Shown here one piece after another: positions 36,356 to 46,703 of a stretch of 64,000 nucleotides of DNA; the stretch's first letter is position 1; each line of letters starts with the position of its first letter. This DNA comes from an uncultured Desulfobulbus sp. GTDB lineage: Bacteria > Desulfobacterota > Desulfobulbia > Desulfobulbales > Desulfobulbaceae. The DNA is taken from positions 3,431,001 to 3,495,000 of the forward strand of contig NZ_OY760916.1 of assembly GCF_963664075.1 (NCBI RefSeq), written 5' to 3'. The notes under the pieces were generated by a model that was given only the letters and a program-made list of their open reading frames with translations, was not told the origin of the DNA and ran no database searches. The translations under genes and the position numbers were made by a program.

Positions 36356-38676
36356 ATGAACGAAACCGATGCACTTCATTGGCATCTTTATCGTTACGGC
36401 GCAATCCTCTCCCGCCAAATCGACCGGCTCTATAATGCCCTGGAAGAACTGGAACGGAGCACTCTGCTCTACCTTACATCGCAGGCAAACGATTCCGAAA
36501 CAGCAATTGACTTATGGCTGAGCCAAGAGCAATTTCTCATTAATGAGGATGGGTTTTTTCAATCAATTCCATTGATCAAGGCATACCGCGAGGGTAAAGC
36601 CCCCTCCGAGGCGATCAGCTTCTCATGGGGGGGACATCTCAGGCATGATCGTATAGCCCGCCGCCATCTGTACGGCCACCGCACCATTGGCCCCCAACTC
36701 CAGCATATACACGAGCGTCTGGGCAATGTCGGCTGGATCTACTATCAAGATGCGGGAAACGTAGCTCTGCAGTACCCCTTTATCGACCAGGCAACCGCAA
36801 TTTCCGCTGATTTTGACTGGTCAACCTACCATACCTTCCGTTCGGTATGCCCCGAAAACAACCCTGAGCGACAAATTTGCTGGACAGCTCCTTCCATTGA
36901 TTACGCAGGTGAAGGACTGATTCTCTCTGTCTCTATCCCTGTCTGGCAAGATGATCGCTTTCTAGGGCTCTGGTCGATTGATTTACCGCTGCGTTTTCTC
37001 TATCAGGATTTCGCCATACAACATCCCTTTGATGATCAACAGCAATGGATCACTGATGATCGGGGATTGTTCCTTCTCCATGACAAGTTGCAAGCAGAGA
37101 TCGACCCACAACAGGGACAGCTTTTACTCCATCCGCTCAGCGAACTTGGGGGCGACTGGGTAGACTTTAAGATGGAACATTTGCAGGGAGAAGATGGTCA
37201 GCTCACCATGACCGATGCAGAGGGCATCGAACGTATTGTTGCCTACCTTCACATCCCCAAAGTAAACTGGACACTCTTTTGCAGCATGCCTTCGGCTTCT
37301 CTAGACGAGGCAATTGCTCATCGCCTGGAAGATGCTTTTCAACAAATCGCCGACGGTCATTACGGAAGCAAAATTGCCCCCCCTCTTCCAACGCAATAAT
37401 TTCCACCTTGATTGATGGGTTTAATCAAATGAGTCAACGTCTTGCCCAAGCCGAGCAAGAGCGGGAGAAGATTGAAATCCAGCTGCGCCAGTCCCAAAAA
37501 CTCGAGGCAATTGGTCGACTTGCAGGAGGGGTGGCCCACGACTATAACAACATGATCAACGTCATACTGGGGTATGCAGAGTTAGCCCTGGAACGAGTAG
37601 AATCTCAAAGCCCCCTACACCGTGATTTAAGTCAGATTTTTGAAGCGGCTAAACGGTCCATGGAGATTACCCGCCAACTCCTTGCCTTTGCTCGCTGCCA
37701 GAACATTACCCCACGAAAAGTAGATTTAAACACCGAGATCGAGCCACTGTTAAGCATGATCACCAGGCTCATTGGTGAAGAGATAGAACTGCGTTTTTAC
37801 CCGGGTACCGATGTTTACCCCGTTAACCTCGATCCTTCTCAGATTGATCAATTGCTGGTGAATCTCTGCGTCAATGCTCGAGATGCGATCAGCGGTATCG
37901 GTAAAATAGTGATTGAAACAACCAACACTCTCCTTGACCAAACCTACTGCGACTTGCACCCAGAATTTCATCCGGGAGAATATGCTCAACTGGCCATCAG
38001 TGACGACGGGGCTGGTATGGATGAGGAAACACAGAAAAATATCTTTGAACCCTTTTTCAGCACTAAAGATCAGGGAAAAGGTACTGGGCTGGGACTGGCG
38101 ACCGTTTACGGCATCATTAAACAAAACAAAGGGTTTATCAGTGTCTACAGTGAACTGAACAAAGGCACCACCTTTCGCCTTTACCTGCCTCGTCATGCCG
38201 GAGAAGCAACAACCACACCTGCGGAAATGTTTCTTACACAAGAGCCATCGACTGCCCGGGGAGAAACTGTTTTGGTGGTCGAAGATGAAACAGGCATTCT
38301 CAATCTGGTGAAACGCTTACTTGAGGAACTGGGATACGTTCCCCTGATTGCGCCCTCTCCGCTGGCGGCGATCCAATTGGTCAAATCTCACCCTGGTTCC
38401 ATCGATTTGCTGATCACAGATGTGGTCATGCCCGAGATGAACGGACGAGAACTCGCCCAAGAGTTACAAGCACTTTTACCGGAACTTAAAGTGCTGTTTA
38501 TGTCTGGATACACATCTAATATTATTGCAAAACGTGGAATCTTAGATGTAAATGTAATTTTACTGCAAAAACCGTTTACCAAACAAAACTTTGCTGACAA
38601 AGTTCACCAGGCTCTTTCCAACTCCCTGCCACTTACCGGACCCCGTGACGCTCCATGGACTTCTCCTCTCTCTTGA
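36356..38676 (+). pseudogene. hybrid sensor histidine kinase, split by a frameshift at a C7 tract
   Basis: Read with one correction the product is about 773 residues: a Cache/PDC-like sensor (about 60-310, with WIYYQDAG and SIPVWQDDRFLGLWSIDLPL), a HAMP-like segment, HisKA (GRLAGGVAHDYNNMINVILGYAEL, phospho-His in AHDYN), HATPase_c (NLCVNARDAI, GTGLGLATVYGIIKQ) and a receiver (DLLITDVVMPEMNGREL). The first frame ends at 37399; the second continues from the same point. The switch falls at seven Cs, 37377-37383; one more C would join IAPP to SSNAIISTLIDGFNQM. No membrane helix is seen, so the sensor would be cytoplasmic. AAGGAG seven bases upstream fixes the ATG at 36356. Confidence 0.8.
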
Positions 38677-39200
38677 CCACTCGACAAAGTGTCCGTCGTT
38701 ACAGCGACAGCCCCATAGAACCGGAAAAAATCGAACAACTGATCGAAGCGGTCCGACTGGCTCCTTCGGCCAGCAATTCGCAACCTTGGCATTTAATCAT
38801 GGTTACAGATCCGGCACTCAAAAACCAAGTAGCGGATGCAACCTATAGCTCGCTCGTTTCCTTTAATAAATTTGTTCCCCAGGCCCCTGTCCTGGCGGTT
38901 TTGGTTATTGAAAAGCCCAAAGTTATCACCCAAATTGGTGGCCGCCTCAAAGCTCGTGACTTTCCGCTTATTGATATCGGCATCGCAGCCGAGCATTTTT
39001 GCTTGCAAGCGACGGAGCTGGGACTGGGCACCTGTATGCTCGGCTGGTTTGATGAACCTAAAGTACAACGACTGCTGAAAATTCCCCCAAATCGCCGCAT
39101 CGGGCTCCTCATCACCTTGGGGTATAGTGATGAAAATGCACCACCACGTGCCAAAAATCGAAAATCACGCGAAGAAATGTCCAGTTTTGACAAGTATTAG
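38655..39200 (+). CDS. nitroreductase-family FMN oxidoreductase
   Basis: 181 residues: TTRQSVRRYSDSPIEPEKIEQLIEA at the N-terminus (FMN phosphate site), APSASNSQPWHLIMV, and IDIGIAAEHFCLQATELGLGTCMLGWF with the usual Gly-rich end TLGYSDENAPPRAK. These enzymes use NAD(P)H to reduce nitro groups, quinones or flavin-related substrates. The ATG overlaps the end of the histidine kinase by 22 bases, which suggests coupling to it. Specific substrate is unknown. Confidence 0.88.
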   Translation: MDFSSLLTTRQSVRRYSDSPIEPEKIEQLIEAVRLAPSASNSQPWHLIMVTDPALKNQVADATYSSLVSFNKFVPQAPVLAVLVIEKPKVITQIGGRLKARDFPLIDIGIAAEHFCLQATELGLGTCMLGWFDEPKVQRLLKIPPNRRIGLLITLGYSDENAPPRAKNRKSREEMSSFDKY

Positions 39201-39462
39201 CGCCATATGAGAAAAGCCTCTTTTTCCGAAAAATTTAAAAAGAGTCAATTTTTCCTCTTACTTTGTACAGATAACACGCTATCATAAAGACATCTCTTCT
39301 CTTTTTGAAGAAAATGAATTCCTGCGATCCGCTAGTTTCACTGGACGTTGTTCAGTCATCACCTGAAACCACGGATTGAGGATCTTGTTTACGAAATGAA
39401 CCTTACGGCCTGGTGCTCTAGTACCCCGTATATCACCACGAACCTTTACCTGTGTCTCCCCA

Positions 39463-41010
39463 ATGAAGTCGCTGCGAACCTCTGCGATCCTCTCTTTTTG
39501 TCTCTTTCTGTTTCTGACGCCTGCTTTCGCGAATCAGGCAGTCAAACATTATGCCCTCGCTTACACCTGGAATAAAGATATCCAACGTGCCCTGCATGAT
39601 CGGGACATTTTAGCCCGAGCTCTCTCCCTCCAGGTAGACAGCCAGCTTGAGATTGTAGAAAATAATCATGAATACGGCGTGGTCTATCCCCAAGGAGGGA
39701 CCCTGGCAGAAGCCCGGACTTTGGCTCTCAATCAATCTGACAGGCTCACCAGGGCAGGTTATACCCCCGCAGAACTGATTCCACAAAAAAGTTATACCAG
39801 CCTCTACCATCTCCTTTTCGCACAAAATCGCGACGCAAAAGTGTTGCTCGCAGAGTACGATCGATATCTTTCGAAACTCAAGGGAGAAGAACGAAACAAT
39901 CTCCACATCGAAAAGATCGGCATCAACAACTTTGGTTTAGTGTACCACTGCTGGACGCCCCAGGCTGGCTCTCAGACCATCATACAGGCGTTACAACTCA
40001 AAGCAGGGAAAACGCCCCCAAAATTAATCTCGGCAACTGTTCGTCCGGCTCTGCCTATTATGGTTAGCGTGCCCACACCTGAAGAGGCACCGGCTCTTCC
40101 ATCCAAACCGAGTAGAGGCCAAGTTACCAACGATCCCCTGCCTTGCAGTATCGCTACAGTTCCGGTTGAGGCCAAAGCCCAGGTTGTCAAAGTCGTGCCG
40201 GCACGCATAGCAAAACCTGCCCAAAAAAGGGTTGCCCTGATCAACAGCAAGGTACAGGAGTTTCTTCAAGAACAACGTAATACTGGCAAATTGCGTCGCC
40301 ATGAACGCGCAGCACTGGTTGCCTATGATCTCACAAACGATACCTACCTCTCTAATATCAATTCATATTCTTCATTTCAGGCGGCAAGCATGATCAAACC
40401 CTTTGTCGCCCTTGCTTTTTTCCATCAAGTTGAGCGGGGCAAGCTCACCTATGGGCCCCAATCGCACCGCATGATGGAACAAATGATTCAACAGAGTAAC
40501 AATCACGCCACCAACTGGTTTATTCGCCGCCTCGGTGGGCCAGCTCAATGTAACGCGCTGATCAACTCCCATTATCGGCATCTCTTTCGTAAGGTGCGCA
40601 TTCGCGAGTACATTCCACCGGGAGGAAAAACCTATAAAAACAGTGCCTTACCCCAAGATTACGTCCACTTTCTCAAGGCTCTGTGGCATAAACATCTCCC
40701 CTACTCTGGAGAAATGCTGAGGGTCATGTCTTTGCCTGGACGGGATCGTATCTTTTGGGGCACTCAAGTTCCCAGAGGCACCCAGGTGTATAACAAAACC
40801 GGCTCCACGTCCTACCTCTGTGGGGATATGGGCATTTTGGTGACCAAAACTAAAAGCGGACGCAGTATTCCCTACGCCATTGTTGGTATTGTTCAGCGTT
40901 CATCCGCCCCGAAAAATTACAAGCAGTGGATGGATCATGGAGGTGGAGTGATTCGGGACTTCTCCAGCTTGGTTTATAAGGAAATGAAACGTAAGTACAA
41001 CCTTCAATAA
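39463..41010 (+). CDS. exported serine beta-lactamase-like hydrolase
   Basis: 515 residues. Signal peptide (SAILSFCLFLFLTPAFA), an N-terminal domain of about 190 residues without clear homology, a Pro-rich linker at 195-260, and a class A beta-lactamase-like domain. Its active-site set is complete: S309-x-x-K312 in SMIK, S345-N-N in place of SDN, and K445-T-G-S. A general-base Glu equivalent to E166 is not obvious (NALINSHYRH region), so it may be a D,D-peptidase-like or structural protein rather than a resistance enzyme. Ends at a strong terminator. Confidence 0.8.
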   Translation: MKSLRTSAILSFCLFLFLTPAFANQAVKHYALAYTWNKDIQRALHDRDILARALSLQVDSQLEIVENNHEYGVVYPQGGTLAEARTLALNQSDRLTRAGYTPAELIPQKSYTSLYHLLFAQNRDAKVLLAEYDRYLSKLKGEERNNLHIEKIGINNFGLVYHCWTPQAGSQTIIQALQLKAGKTPPKLISATVRPALPIMVSVPTPEEAPALPSKPSRGQVTNDPLPCSIATVPVEAKAQVVKVVPARIAKPAQKRVALINSKVQEFLQEQRNTGKLRRHERAALVAYDLTNDTYLSNINSYSSFQAASMIKPFVALAFFHQVERGKLTYGPQSHRMMEQMIQQSNNHATNWFIRRLGGPAQCNALINSHYRHLFRKVRIREYIPPGGKTYKNSALPQDYVHFLKALWHKHLPYSGEMLRVMSLPGRDRIFWGTQVPRGTQVYNKTGSTSYLCGDMGILVTKTKSGRSIPYAIVGIVQRSSAPKNYKQWMDHGGGVIRDFSSLVYKEMKRKYNLQ

Positions 41011-41020
41011 GGATTACGAC

Positions 41021-41061
41021 AACTAAAAAGGGGCCGAGTCAGACTCTGGCCCTTTTTAGTT
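41021..41061. terminator. bidirectional intrinsic terminator
   Basis: A long, nearly perfect hairpin: AACTAAAAAGGG at 41021-41032 pairs with CCTTTTTAGTT to 41061, with further G-C pairs inside and an AGTC/GACT top. It serves both convergent genes; the stop of the minus-strand gene (41056) lies inside the stem. Confidence 0.85.
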
Positions 41062-42645
41062 AATGCCACCAAAGGGCCGCATCTCGGTATCACAGACACC
41101 CCCGACTCGAACAATTCGTTTTCTCTCTGTATTATTGCACTGTTCGCCCGAATCGCTGACCCGACAACGAATCTCAAGTGGTTGCCCCGCATTGACCCAA
41201 CTGGGGGTTTTACGATAGCGGCTGGTTGCCTTCTTTTCACACCCACGGGGAATCCCATAGGGACGACAGCGAGAGGCGACTCCTGCAAGGCTGACCCGAC
41301 GCCCATCAACCAAAAATCCGGGATAATCGTTGACTAAGCTCAGTTGATCCCCCTTGGCGGTATCACGAACTTCAAGTATTGAAAAAAAATAGTCATCTCC
41401 CTGTTTCTTTCCGACCTGAATGCGAGTATTGGCTATTAACGCAAAGAGCTTACCCCGCTGAGCCACAGCCCCCGACATATATTCAATGCGCTTCATCTGA
41501 GGAAAGCATTTTCCCATAGCGGGAGCATGATAATAGTGGCGCAGACTTTTGAGATCAGCAAGCGTATCTCCAGGAAAGAGTGTTTGCAGATCACGATCAT
41601 TTCCATAAAGAATCTGTTCCACATCAGGGAGACTCTGACGATACATTGCTTCAATTTTCTGGTATTCTTTTCCCTTTACGCCATTATCTGATACCAGATC
41701 GTCACGCAAAAAACAGGAAGTCAGCCCTGAAATCTGGGTCAGGTACTCATCCCAAATATTGTATTGAGAGACCTTAGAACAGACCCCTTGAAAATCTCCA
41801 GGCGTGCTACAGCCCAATCTTGCAGCACAGCCTTCAAGTCCACGGTTACGAATAGACAGGGCTATAATATTTCGCTCACAGGCACCATAACCACTGCAGC
41901 CTCGCCCTATATGCCCTTCAAAAAGGGCAGTGCGCATGACATAATCCAACTGTTGCGCGCGCATGAGCTGCCCTTTTGACCAGCGCCCCGCAGAATCCCG
42001 AGAGAATTGATTCCAGGCCTGGTTCAGACGTTCCCGTCGCCCCACAAGCTTAGCGTTCACGGTGGCACAGACTGGAGAATTGTGAAAACTGCGCACAATC
42101 TGATCAAGTTCTCCCTGGACGACCCGCGGGCGCACCAAGTGCTCTGCGATGGGGGGCGGATCAAATCGCGGCGGCTTGCTCATGGTGTAAAGATTACGAA
42201 CATCCAGTACATACTTTCCGCCCCCTTGCGCGCATTGGTGCGATTGCACCCGCAGAGTTTTGCGAGCATTGACCATATGCTCAAAACGAATGGTGTCCGT
42301 TGGTCCTGCCTGACGTGTATCGACCACCAGCTCAAAGCCCACATAAGGCACCCCGTCTCCACTTGTGAGTGAAGTACCATTTTGGACCACCACACAAGGG
42401 ATGACAGATGTTCCCTGGGTCAGGTAGCCCGCAGGGTGCCCCAGCCCATTCTTGCCAATACTTGACGCTAAATAATACGGTATCTTTTGGGGACCGTTGA
42501 ATCGGTACAAGGTCATCACAGGGGTTGCTGGTATGCTCGCCCAGGACGGGGACGCTGCAACAAAAAACAGAAGGATGAAAAAACGTCGTACTAGCGATTT
42601 TGCGCAAAAGAACAATGGCTGAGTAAAGGCTGACATCAGGGGCAT
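41056..42645 (-). CDS. hypothetical exported protein
   Basis: 529 residues. A signal peptide ends near residue 36 (ILLFFVAASPSWA). The mature protein has at least 16 cysteines, among them CSGYGAC, LEGCAARLGC and VCDTEM, which suggests disulfide bonds in the periplasm or outside. No named domain is recognised. Single gene between two terminator/promoter regions. Its stop codon lies inside the shared terminator. Function unknown. Confidence 0.72.
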   Translation of the reverse strand: MPLMSAFTQPLFFCAKSLVRRFFILLFFVAASPSWASIPATPVMTLYRFNGPQKIPYYLASSIGKNGLGHPAGYLTQGTSVIPCVVVQNGTSLTSGDGVPYVGFELVVDTRQAGPTDTIRFEHMVNARKTLRVQSHQCAQGGGKYVLDVRNLYTMSKPPRFDPPPIAEHLVRPRVVQGELDQIVRSFHNSPVCATVNAKLVGRRERLNQAWNQFSRDSAGRWSKGQLMRAQQLDYVMRTALFEGHIGRGCSGYGACERNIIALSIRNRGLEGCAARLGCSTPGDFQGVCSKVSQYNIWDEYLTQISGLTSCFLRDDLVSDNGVKGKEYQKIEAMYRQSLPDVEQILYGNDRDLQTLFPGDTLADLKSLRHYYHAPAMGKCFPQMKRIEYMSGAVAQRGKLFALIANTRIQVGKKQGDDYFFSILEVRDTAKGDQLSLVNDYPGFLVDGRRVSLAGVASRCRPYGIPRGCEKKATSRYRKTPSWVNAGQPLEIRCRVSDSGEQCNNTERKRIVRVGGVCDTEMRPFGGIN

Positions 42646-42869
42646 ATCTCCGAAAGAAGGCCGAGTGGCAAGGGACCAAATCAGGAACGATTCGGTTTTA
42701 GATGGCCATACTCTAGCACATTCATCTATTCCGGCAAGCAGAGAGAAAACCTCAGATTCAGGAGATCGTTATACTTATCAACTCTCATAGACTGACTGCA
42801 GTCCACAGCCCTTGTTGGGGGAAATGGGAAATAGTCTTTAGGGGCTCATCCCGGTACTGGAGGTGAAAT

Positions 42870-43982
42870 ATGAAAAAAGAACTCGTGCTTATTGGTGGCG
42901 GTCATGCGCATATGCTTACCCTCATGCAACTGGACACGTTCATCAACAAAGGGTTTGGGGTGACGGTGATTCAACCCTCCGAGTACCACTATTACAGTGG
43001 CATGGGGCCGGGTATGCTTGGAGGAACCTACCAACCCGATGAGCTCCGCTTTGCCACCAAAAAACAGGTCGAGAGCAAAGGCGGACGTTTTGTCCTGGGC
43101 AAGGCCAAGCGCATTGACGCAAAAAATCAACTCGTTTACCTGGAAAATGCATCAGTACCTCTGGGCTATGATGTCCTCTCCTGTAATACGGGCTCATTTG
43201 TTCCACTGACTATTCTTTCAGGAACTGGGGAAAACGTCTTCACTGCCAAGCCCATCGAAGATCTGCTGATTGCTAAACAACGTATCCTTCAGGAAGCTGC
43301 CAAGACCAGCATAACCATTGCCATTGTTGGCAGCGGTCCTTCTTCTATTGAAATTGCGGGCAATATTCACCAACTCTGCCTCAGGGCACCAGTATTCATG
43401 CCCCGTATCCAGATTTTTGCAGGACAGCAATTGCTTAAAGGTAGGCCGAAACGGGTGCAAACTCTTGCTCGGAAAATCCTGAGCCGTAAAGGGATAGAAA
43501 TTGTCGAAGAGGGCTATGTCAAACAGATCGATTCGGGCAACATCATCCTCCATCAGGGGCTGCGGTATCAGGCTGATATAGTCTTCCCCTCTCTGGGAGT
43601 AAAGCCCTCACCTCTTTTTGCCCACTCCGATCTACCGATAGGGCCTTCTGGTGGCTTACGGGTCAATCGTTTTCTTCAATCTGTGGCCCATAGCAATATA
43701 TTCGGCGGAGGAGACTGCGTCTATTTTGAGGAGGAACCGCTGGATAAAGTCGGCGTCTATGCTGTCCGCCAGAATCCAGTTCTTTTTCATAATCTCCTCG
43801 CAGCTCTTGAGAACAGACAATTTGAATCTTTCCTCTCAGGCGGCTCCTATATGCTGATCTATAACCTGGGGAAGGGAGAGGGTATTTTCTCTAAATGGGG
43901 ACTGAGCTTTTCGGGGAAGTTTGCCTTTTATCTCAAAGACAAAATTGATCGCAAATTTATTCAGCGTTTTTCACATGCCTGA
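42870..43982 (+). CDS. FAD/NAD-dependent oxidoreductase like the N-terminal extension of SelD
   Basis: 370 residues. FAD-binding LVLIGGGHAHMLTLMQL, then YYSGMGPGMLGGTYQPDE, a second dinucleotide fold IAIVGSGPSSIEIAGNI, and NIFGGGDCVYFE near the C-terminus. GGGHAH and YSGMxPG are typical of the pyridine nucleotide-disulfide oxidoreductases that in some organisms are fused in front of selenide, water dikinase (TIGR03169); the group also resembles type II NADH dehydrogenase and sulfide:quinone reductase. Here it is free-standing with no SelD domain. GGAGG lies near the ATG at 42870. Substrate unknown. Confidence 0.8.
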   Translation: MKKELVLIGGGHAHMLTLMQLDTFINKGFGVTVIQPSEYHYYSGMGPGMLGGTYQPDELRFATKKQVESKGGRFVLGKAKRIDAKNQLVYLENASVPLGYDVLSCNTGSFVPLTILSGTGENVFTAKPIEDLLIAKQRILQEAAKTSITIAIVGSGPSSIEIAGNIHQLCLRAPVFMPRIQIFAGQQLLKGRPKRVQTLARKILSRKGIEIVEEGYVKQIDSGNIILHQGLRYQADIVFPSLGVKPSPLFAHSDLPIGPSGGLRVNRFLQSVAHSNIFGGGDCVYFEEEPLDKVGVYAVRQNPVLFHNLLAALENRQFESFLSGGSYMLIYNLGKGEGIFSKWGLSFSGKFAFYLKDKIDRKFIQRFSHA

Positions 43983-43996
43983 CAAACTGGTATCGC

Positions 43997-45607
43997 TCAC
44001 AATGCATCCCATCCTTTAAGAGTAAAATTTTCCATTCGGGAAGCAATGATTGGAGCTCTAATTTGCACGATTGAATGGTGTAACTCATACCTTTCTTTGT
44101 TCGCGTGCACCATTGCCCCCGCTTCAATAACTAAACCTCGAATATGAACGATATTGAGAGGGGAAACTGGTGCCACCATTTGCCCAGGTACAAGTATGCC
44201 ACGCACAGGAGGAAAATTCATACTTTGGATCAACGCTTCGAATTCTCTCCTGCTTTGCGTATTTATCACAACTTGGTCAAGCTTAAGTGTGCCCTTCAGC
44301 TGCACAAGATAATAGGCCGCTATAACTCGGTCAACTTGGGCAGAGACCGCCTTCTGAGCCGACTGGACAAACTCTCGTTCCGCATTCAGGACATCAAGCA
44401 AACTCCGTCGTGCGACACTGAACTGCTCCATATAAGCCAGCAAAGTCTGCTTGGCGGCCAGGGTGGCTTCTTGGTAAATTTTCACTTCACGGGACAATGC
44501 CACGAAAGCAGTCCAGGCAGTTCGCACAGTTTCATGGAGGGCTTCCAGATTATCCGTACGGCTTAATCGACTTTCATAACTTCGTGCCACAGCCGCATTC
44601 ACGGCACTTTGATCCTGACCTCCGTTAAATACATTCCAGCGTAAAACAATCATCGCTTCATGACTCTGCCGCCAGGAATCATCCCCTTCTATATTGTCGT
44701 TGTAGCTGCTGCTCAGCTCTAGGTTGACTCGAGGCAAATATCGAGACTCAGCAAGTCGTACTTGAGCTTCAGACTCATCAACTTTGCTGGAGCTGATAAG
44801 CAAGGTTGGATTTTTTTGTTCCGCCAAACGTAAGGCTTCCGACAAGGAATCGGGGACCCCCTTTGGAGGACCATCAAAAACAAGCTGACCGGGACTCTGC
44901 CCCACCAGGCGGCGGTATTGCGCAATGGCCTGCTCCAGTCCACGTCTGCTTGAAGTCACATTTGACTCTGCCCAGGCAATCCTTGCACGCACCTGACTCC
45001 GATCAGCCACATCACCCGCCCCAGCCTGAATAAGAGCTGTCAGGGCCTTGTGTATCTCTTGGTGAATCTCAAGATTCTTGAGATCAAGGGTAACAATCTG
45101 CTGTTCCCTGATCACGCCGAGGTGTGCACGCACTGTGTCAAAAATAGTCGACTGAGCCCCTTCCTGTAAAGAGAGCTCAGCAGTTTCCAAGCCAGCTTTA
45201 TGCGCAGAAATGAAATGGGCGGTTTCACCCCCATCATACAGCTGTTGGGTAAGGCGCAATGTTGCATCCGTTTTCAGCATCCAGTCTTCATTGCCTGGAT
45301 CTGCACCGTTAAGGCGGGTCGCCCTATCGTTATATTGATTGGGACCATAGCCAAGGAGAACATCAATAGAGGGGTAATACCGTCCTCGGGATTGCTTCAG
45401 CTCGAAACGTGCAGCGTCTCGTCCATATTGAAGGGATCGTAACTGGGGGCTGGTTTCAAGGGCCGCAGCCACTGATTGCTGAAGCGTCATCGGAGGTGCC
45501 GCCTGAGCTGGAAAAACACACAACAGAGACCATCCTGCAAATGCGGTACACAGGCGAAGGGCTTTTTTTCTCAGGCACCACAATATATGCAACGAAATAG
45601 TTTTCAT
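43997..45607 (-). CDS. TolC-family outer-membrane channel
   Basis: 536 residues. Signal peptide (SLLCVFPAQA), two OEP repeats with long coiled coils (TPSLxS-like LETSPQLRSLQYGR at the start; YNDNIEGDDSWRQSHEAMIVLRWNVFNGGQDQSAV mid-protein), as in type I secretion and adhesin-export TolC proteins. It forms the outer-membrane duct that meets a membrane fusion protein. The gene is eight bases after the HDOD gene and downstream of the MFP and adhesin genes on the same strand, so it is a plausible outer-membrane part of that export locus. It is intact. Confidence 0.9.
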   Translation of the reverse strand: MKTISLHILWCLRKKALRLCTAFAGWSLLCVFPAQAAPPMTLQQSVAAALETSPQLRSLQYGRDAARFELKQSRGRYYPSIDVLLGYGPNQYNDRATRLNGADPGNEDWMLKTDATLRLTQQLYDGGETAHFISAHKAGLETAELSLQEGAQSTIFDTVRAHLGVIREQQIVTLDLKNLEIHQEIHKALTALIQAGAGDVADRSQVRARIAWAESNVTSSRRGLEQAIAQYRRLVGQSPGQLVFDGPPKGVPDSLSEALRLAEQKNPTLLISSSKVDESEAQVRLAESRYLPRVNLELSSSYNDNIEGDDSWRQSHEAMIVLRWNVFNGGQDQSAVNAAVARSYESRLSRTDNLEALHETVRTAWTAFVALSREVKIYQEATLAAKQTLLAYMEQFSVARRSLLDVLNAEREFVQSAQKAVSAQVDRVIAAYYLVQLKGTLKLDQVVINTQSRREFEALIQSMNFPPVRGILVPGQMVAPVSPLNIVHIRGLVIEAGAMVHANKERYELHHSIVQIRAPIIASRMENFTLKGWDAL

Positions 45608-45614
45608 GGTGTTC

Positions 45615-46448
45615 TCACAAAAAAATGCCTGCGGCTATTTCTTTAAAGACTCCGGCAGCGCTCTCTCTACATTGCTGGCATTGGTCCTGGGTAAGGGGGA
45701 CTCTTTCCCAAACAATAGGGTCAATGTTCTCCATGGTTGTATTCCAGTCCTCTTCCCGCAACTCCGCAGTCGTCAGTCGTGTACTCAAATGTAAGATTGC
45801 GGTCTCTTGCTGACGCTCGGTGACCATTCCAGGTTCATTTTGGCCAGTGATGACGATGAGAAAACTTTCGGGGAGATGCCATATTTTCATCAGGTGCCCC
45901 CCTGCACTTGCGGCATCAAAACCAAGTTGTTCCTGCTCAACTCTAAACAGTGGCTGCTCACCTTTTCTGGCAGTCTCCAATACCTGCTGCATCTGGCGGG
46001 GTATGGAGGTGTACATTAAAAGATGACCGATATCATGCAACAAACCTATGGTAAAAAGCCTATCTGCATCGGGGACGCCAAACTCTATGGCCAACTGTTT
46101 CACCAACACCGCACAAAAGCAGCTGGTATTCCAGAATTTCCGCATATCAAATAGCTCTGACGGTATTTCTGTAAATGCATCTGCGATGGAAACGCTGAGA
46201 ACAATATCATGAATCTGCTGTATCCCCAGCATGCTGACGGCATGGCTAATCGTCGATATTTCCTTGCCCCGACGGTTGAGAGGGTTATTGACCAGGCGCA
46301 GAAAACGAATAGCCAGGGCTGGATCACTGCCGACTAACAGCGCGACCTCGGCCATGGTGTATTCGGGATCATCAATGAGAGCCTTTAAACGGATATATAT
46401 ATCAGGCAATGAGATGAGTTGTGCTTCTTGAACAACCTTATGTAACAT
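45615..46448 (-). CDS. HDOD-domain regulatory protein
   Basis: 277 residues forming a single HDOD domain: LPDIYIRLKALIDDPEYTMAEVALLVGSDPALAIRFLRLVNNP, then STISHAVSMLGIQQIHDIVLSVSI and the HD-like LLHDIGHLLMY. HDOD proteins are signalling modules in bacterial motility and cyclic-nucleotide control. GGGAG eight bases upstream supports the ATG at 46448 rather than 46454, where the site would touch the start. Gene is coupled to tolC. It may regulate the export locus, which is inference. Confidence 0.82.
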   Translation of the reverse strand: MLHKVVQEAQLISLPDIYIRLKALIDDPEYTMAEVALLVGSDPALAIRFLRLVNNPLNRRGKEISTISHAVSMLGIQQIHDIVLSVSIADAFTEIPSELFDMRKFWNTSCFCAVLVKQLAIEFGVPDADRLFTIGLLHDIGHLLMYTSIPRQMQQVLETARKGEQPLFRVEQEQLGFDAASAGGHLMKIWHLPESFLIVITGQNEPGMVTERQQETAILHLSTRLTTAELREEDWNTTMENIDPIVWERVPLTQDQCQQCRESAAGVFKEIAAGIFL

Positions 46449-46703
46449 GCACATGCTCCCGCTGCTTGAGCTGATGAAAGATCCGGACTAGGTTCTGTGT
46501 TCTCAGTGAGGTTGAAAAGCTCAACGCTTGGGTACTCTTCTCGCCCAACTGAAAAAGTCATCGGCACGGCCCGGCGTCACTGGGGTCTAAAGTGAGCCAT
46601 AGTCGTATATCTACTATCGGCATCTTAGCGAACTTCCTTAGGAAAAAATCTTGCACAGAGGTGGGAGAAATACCGTTGAAGGAGAGAAAGTAAGCCGCAA
46701 AAT

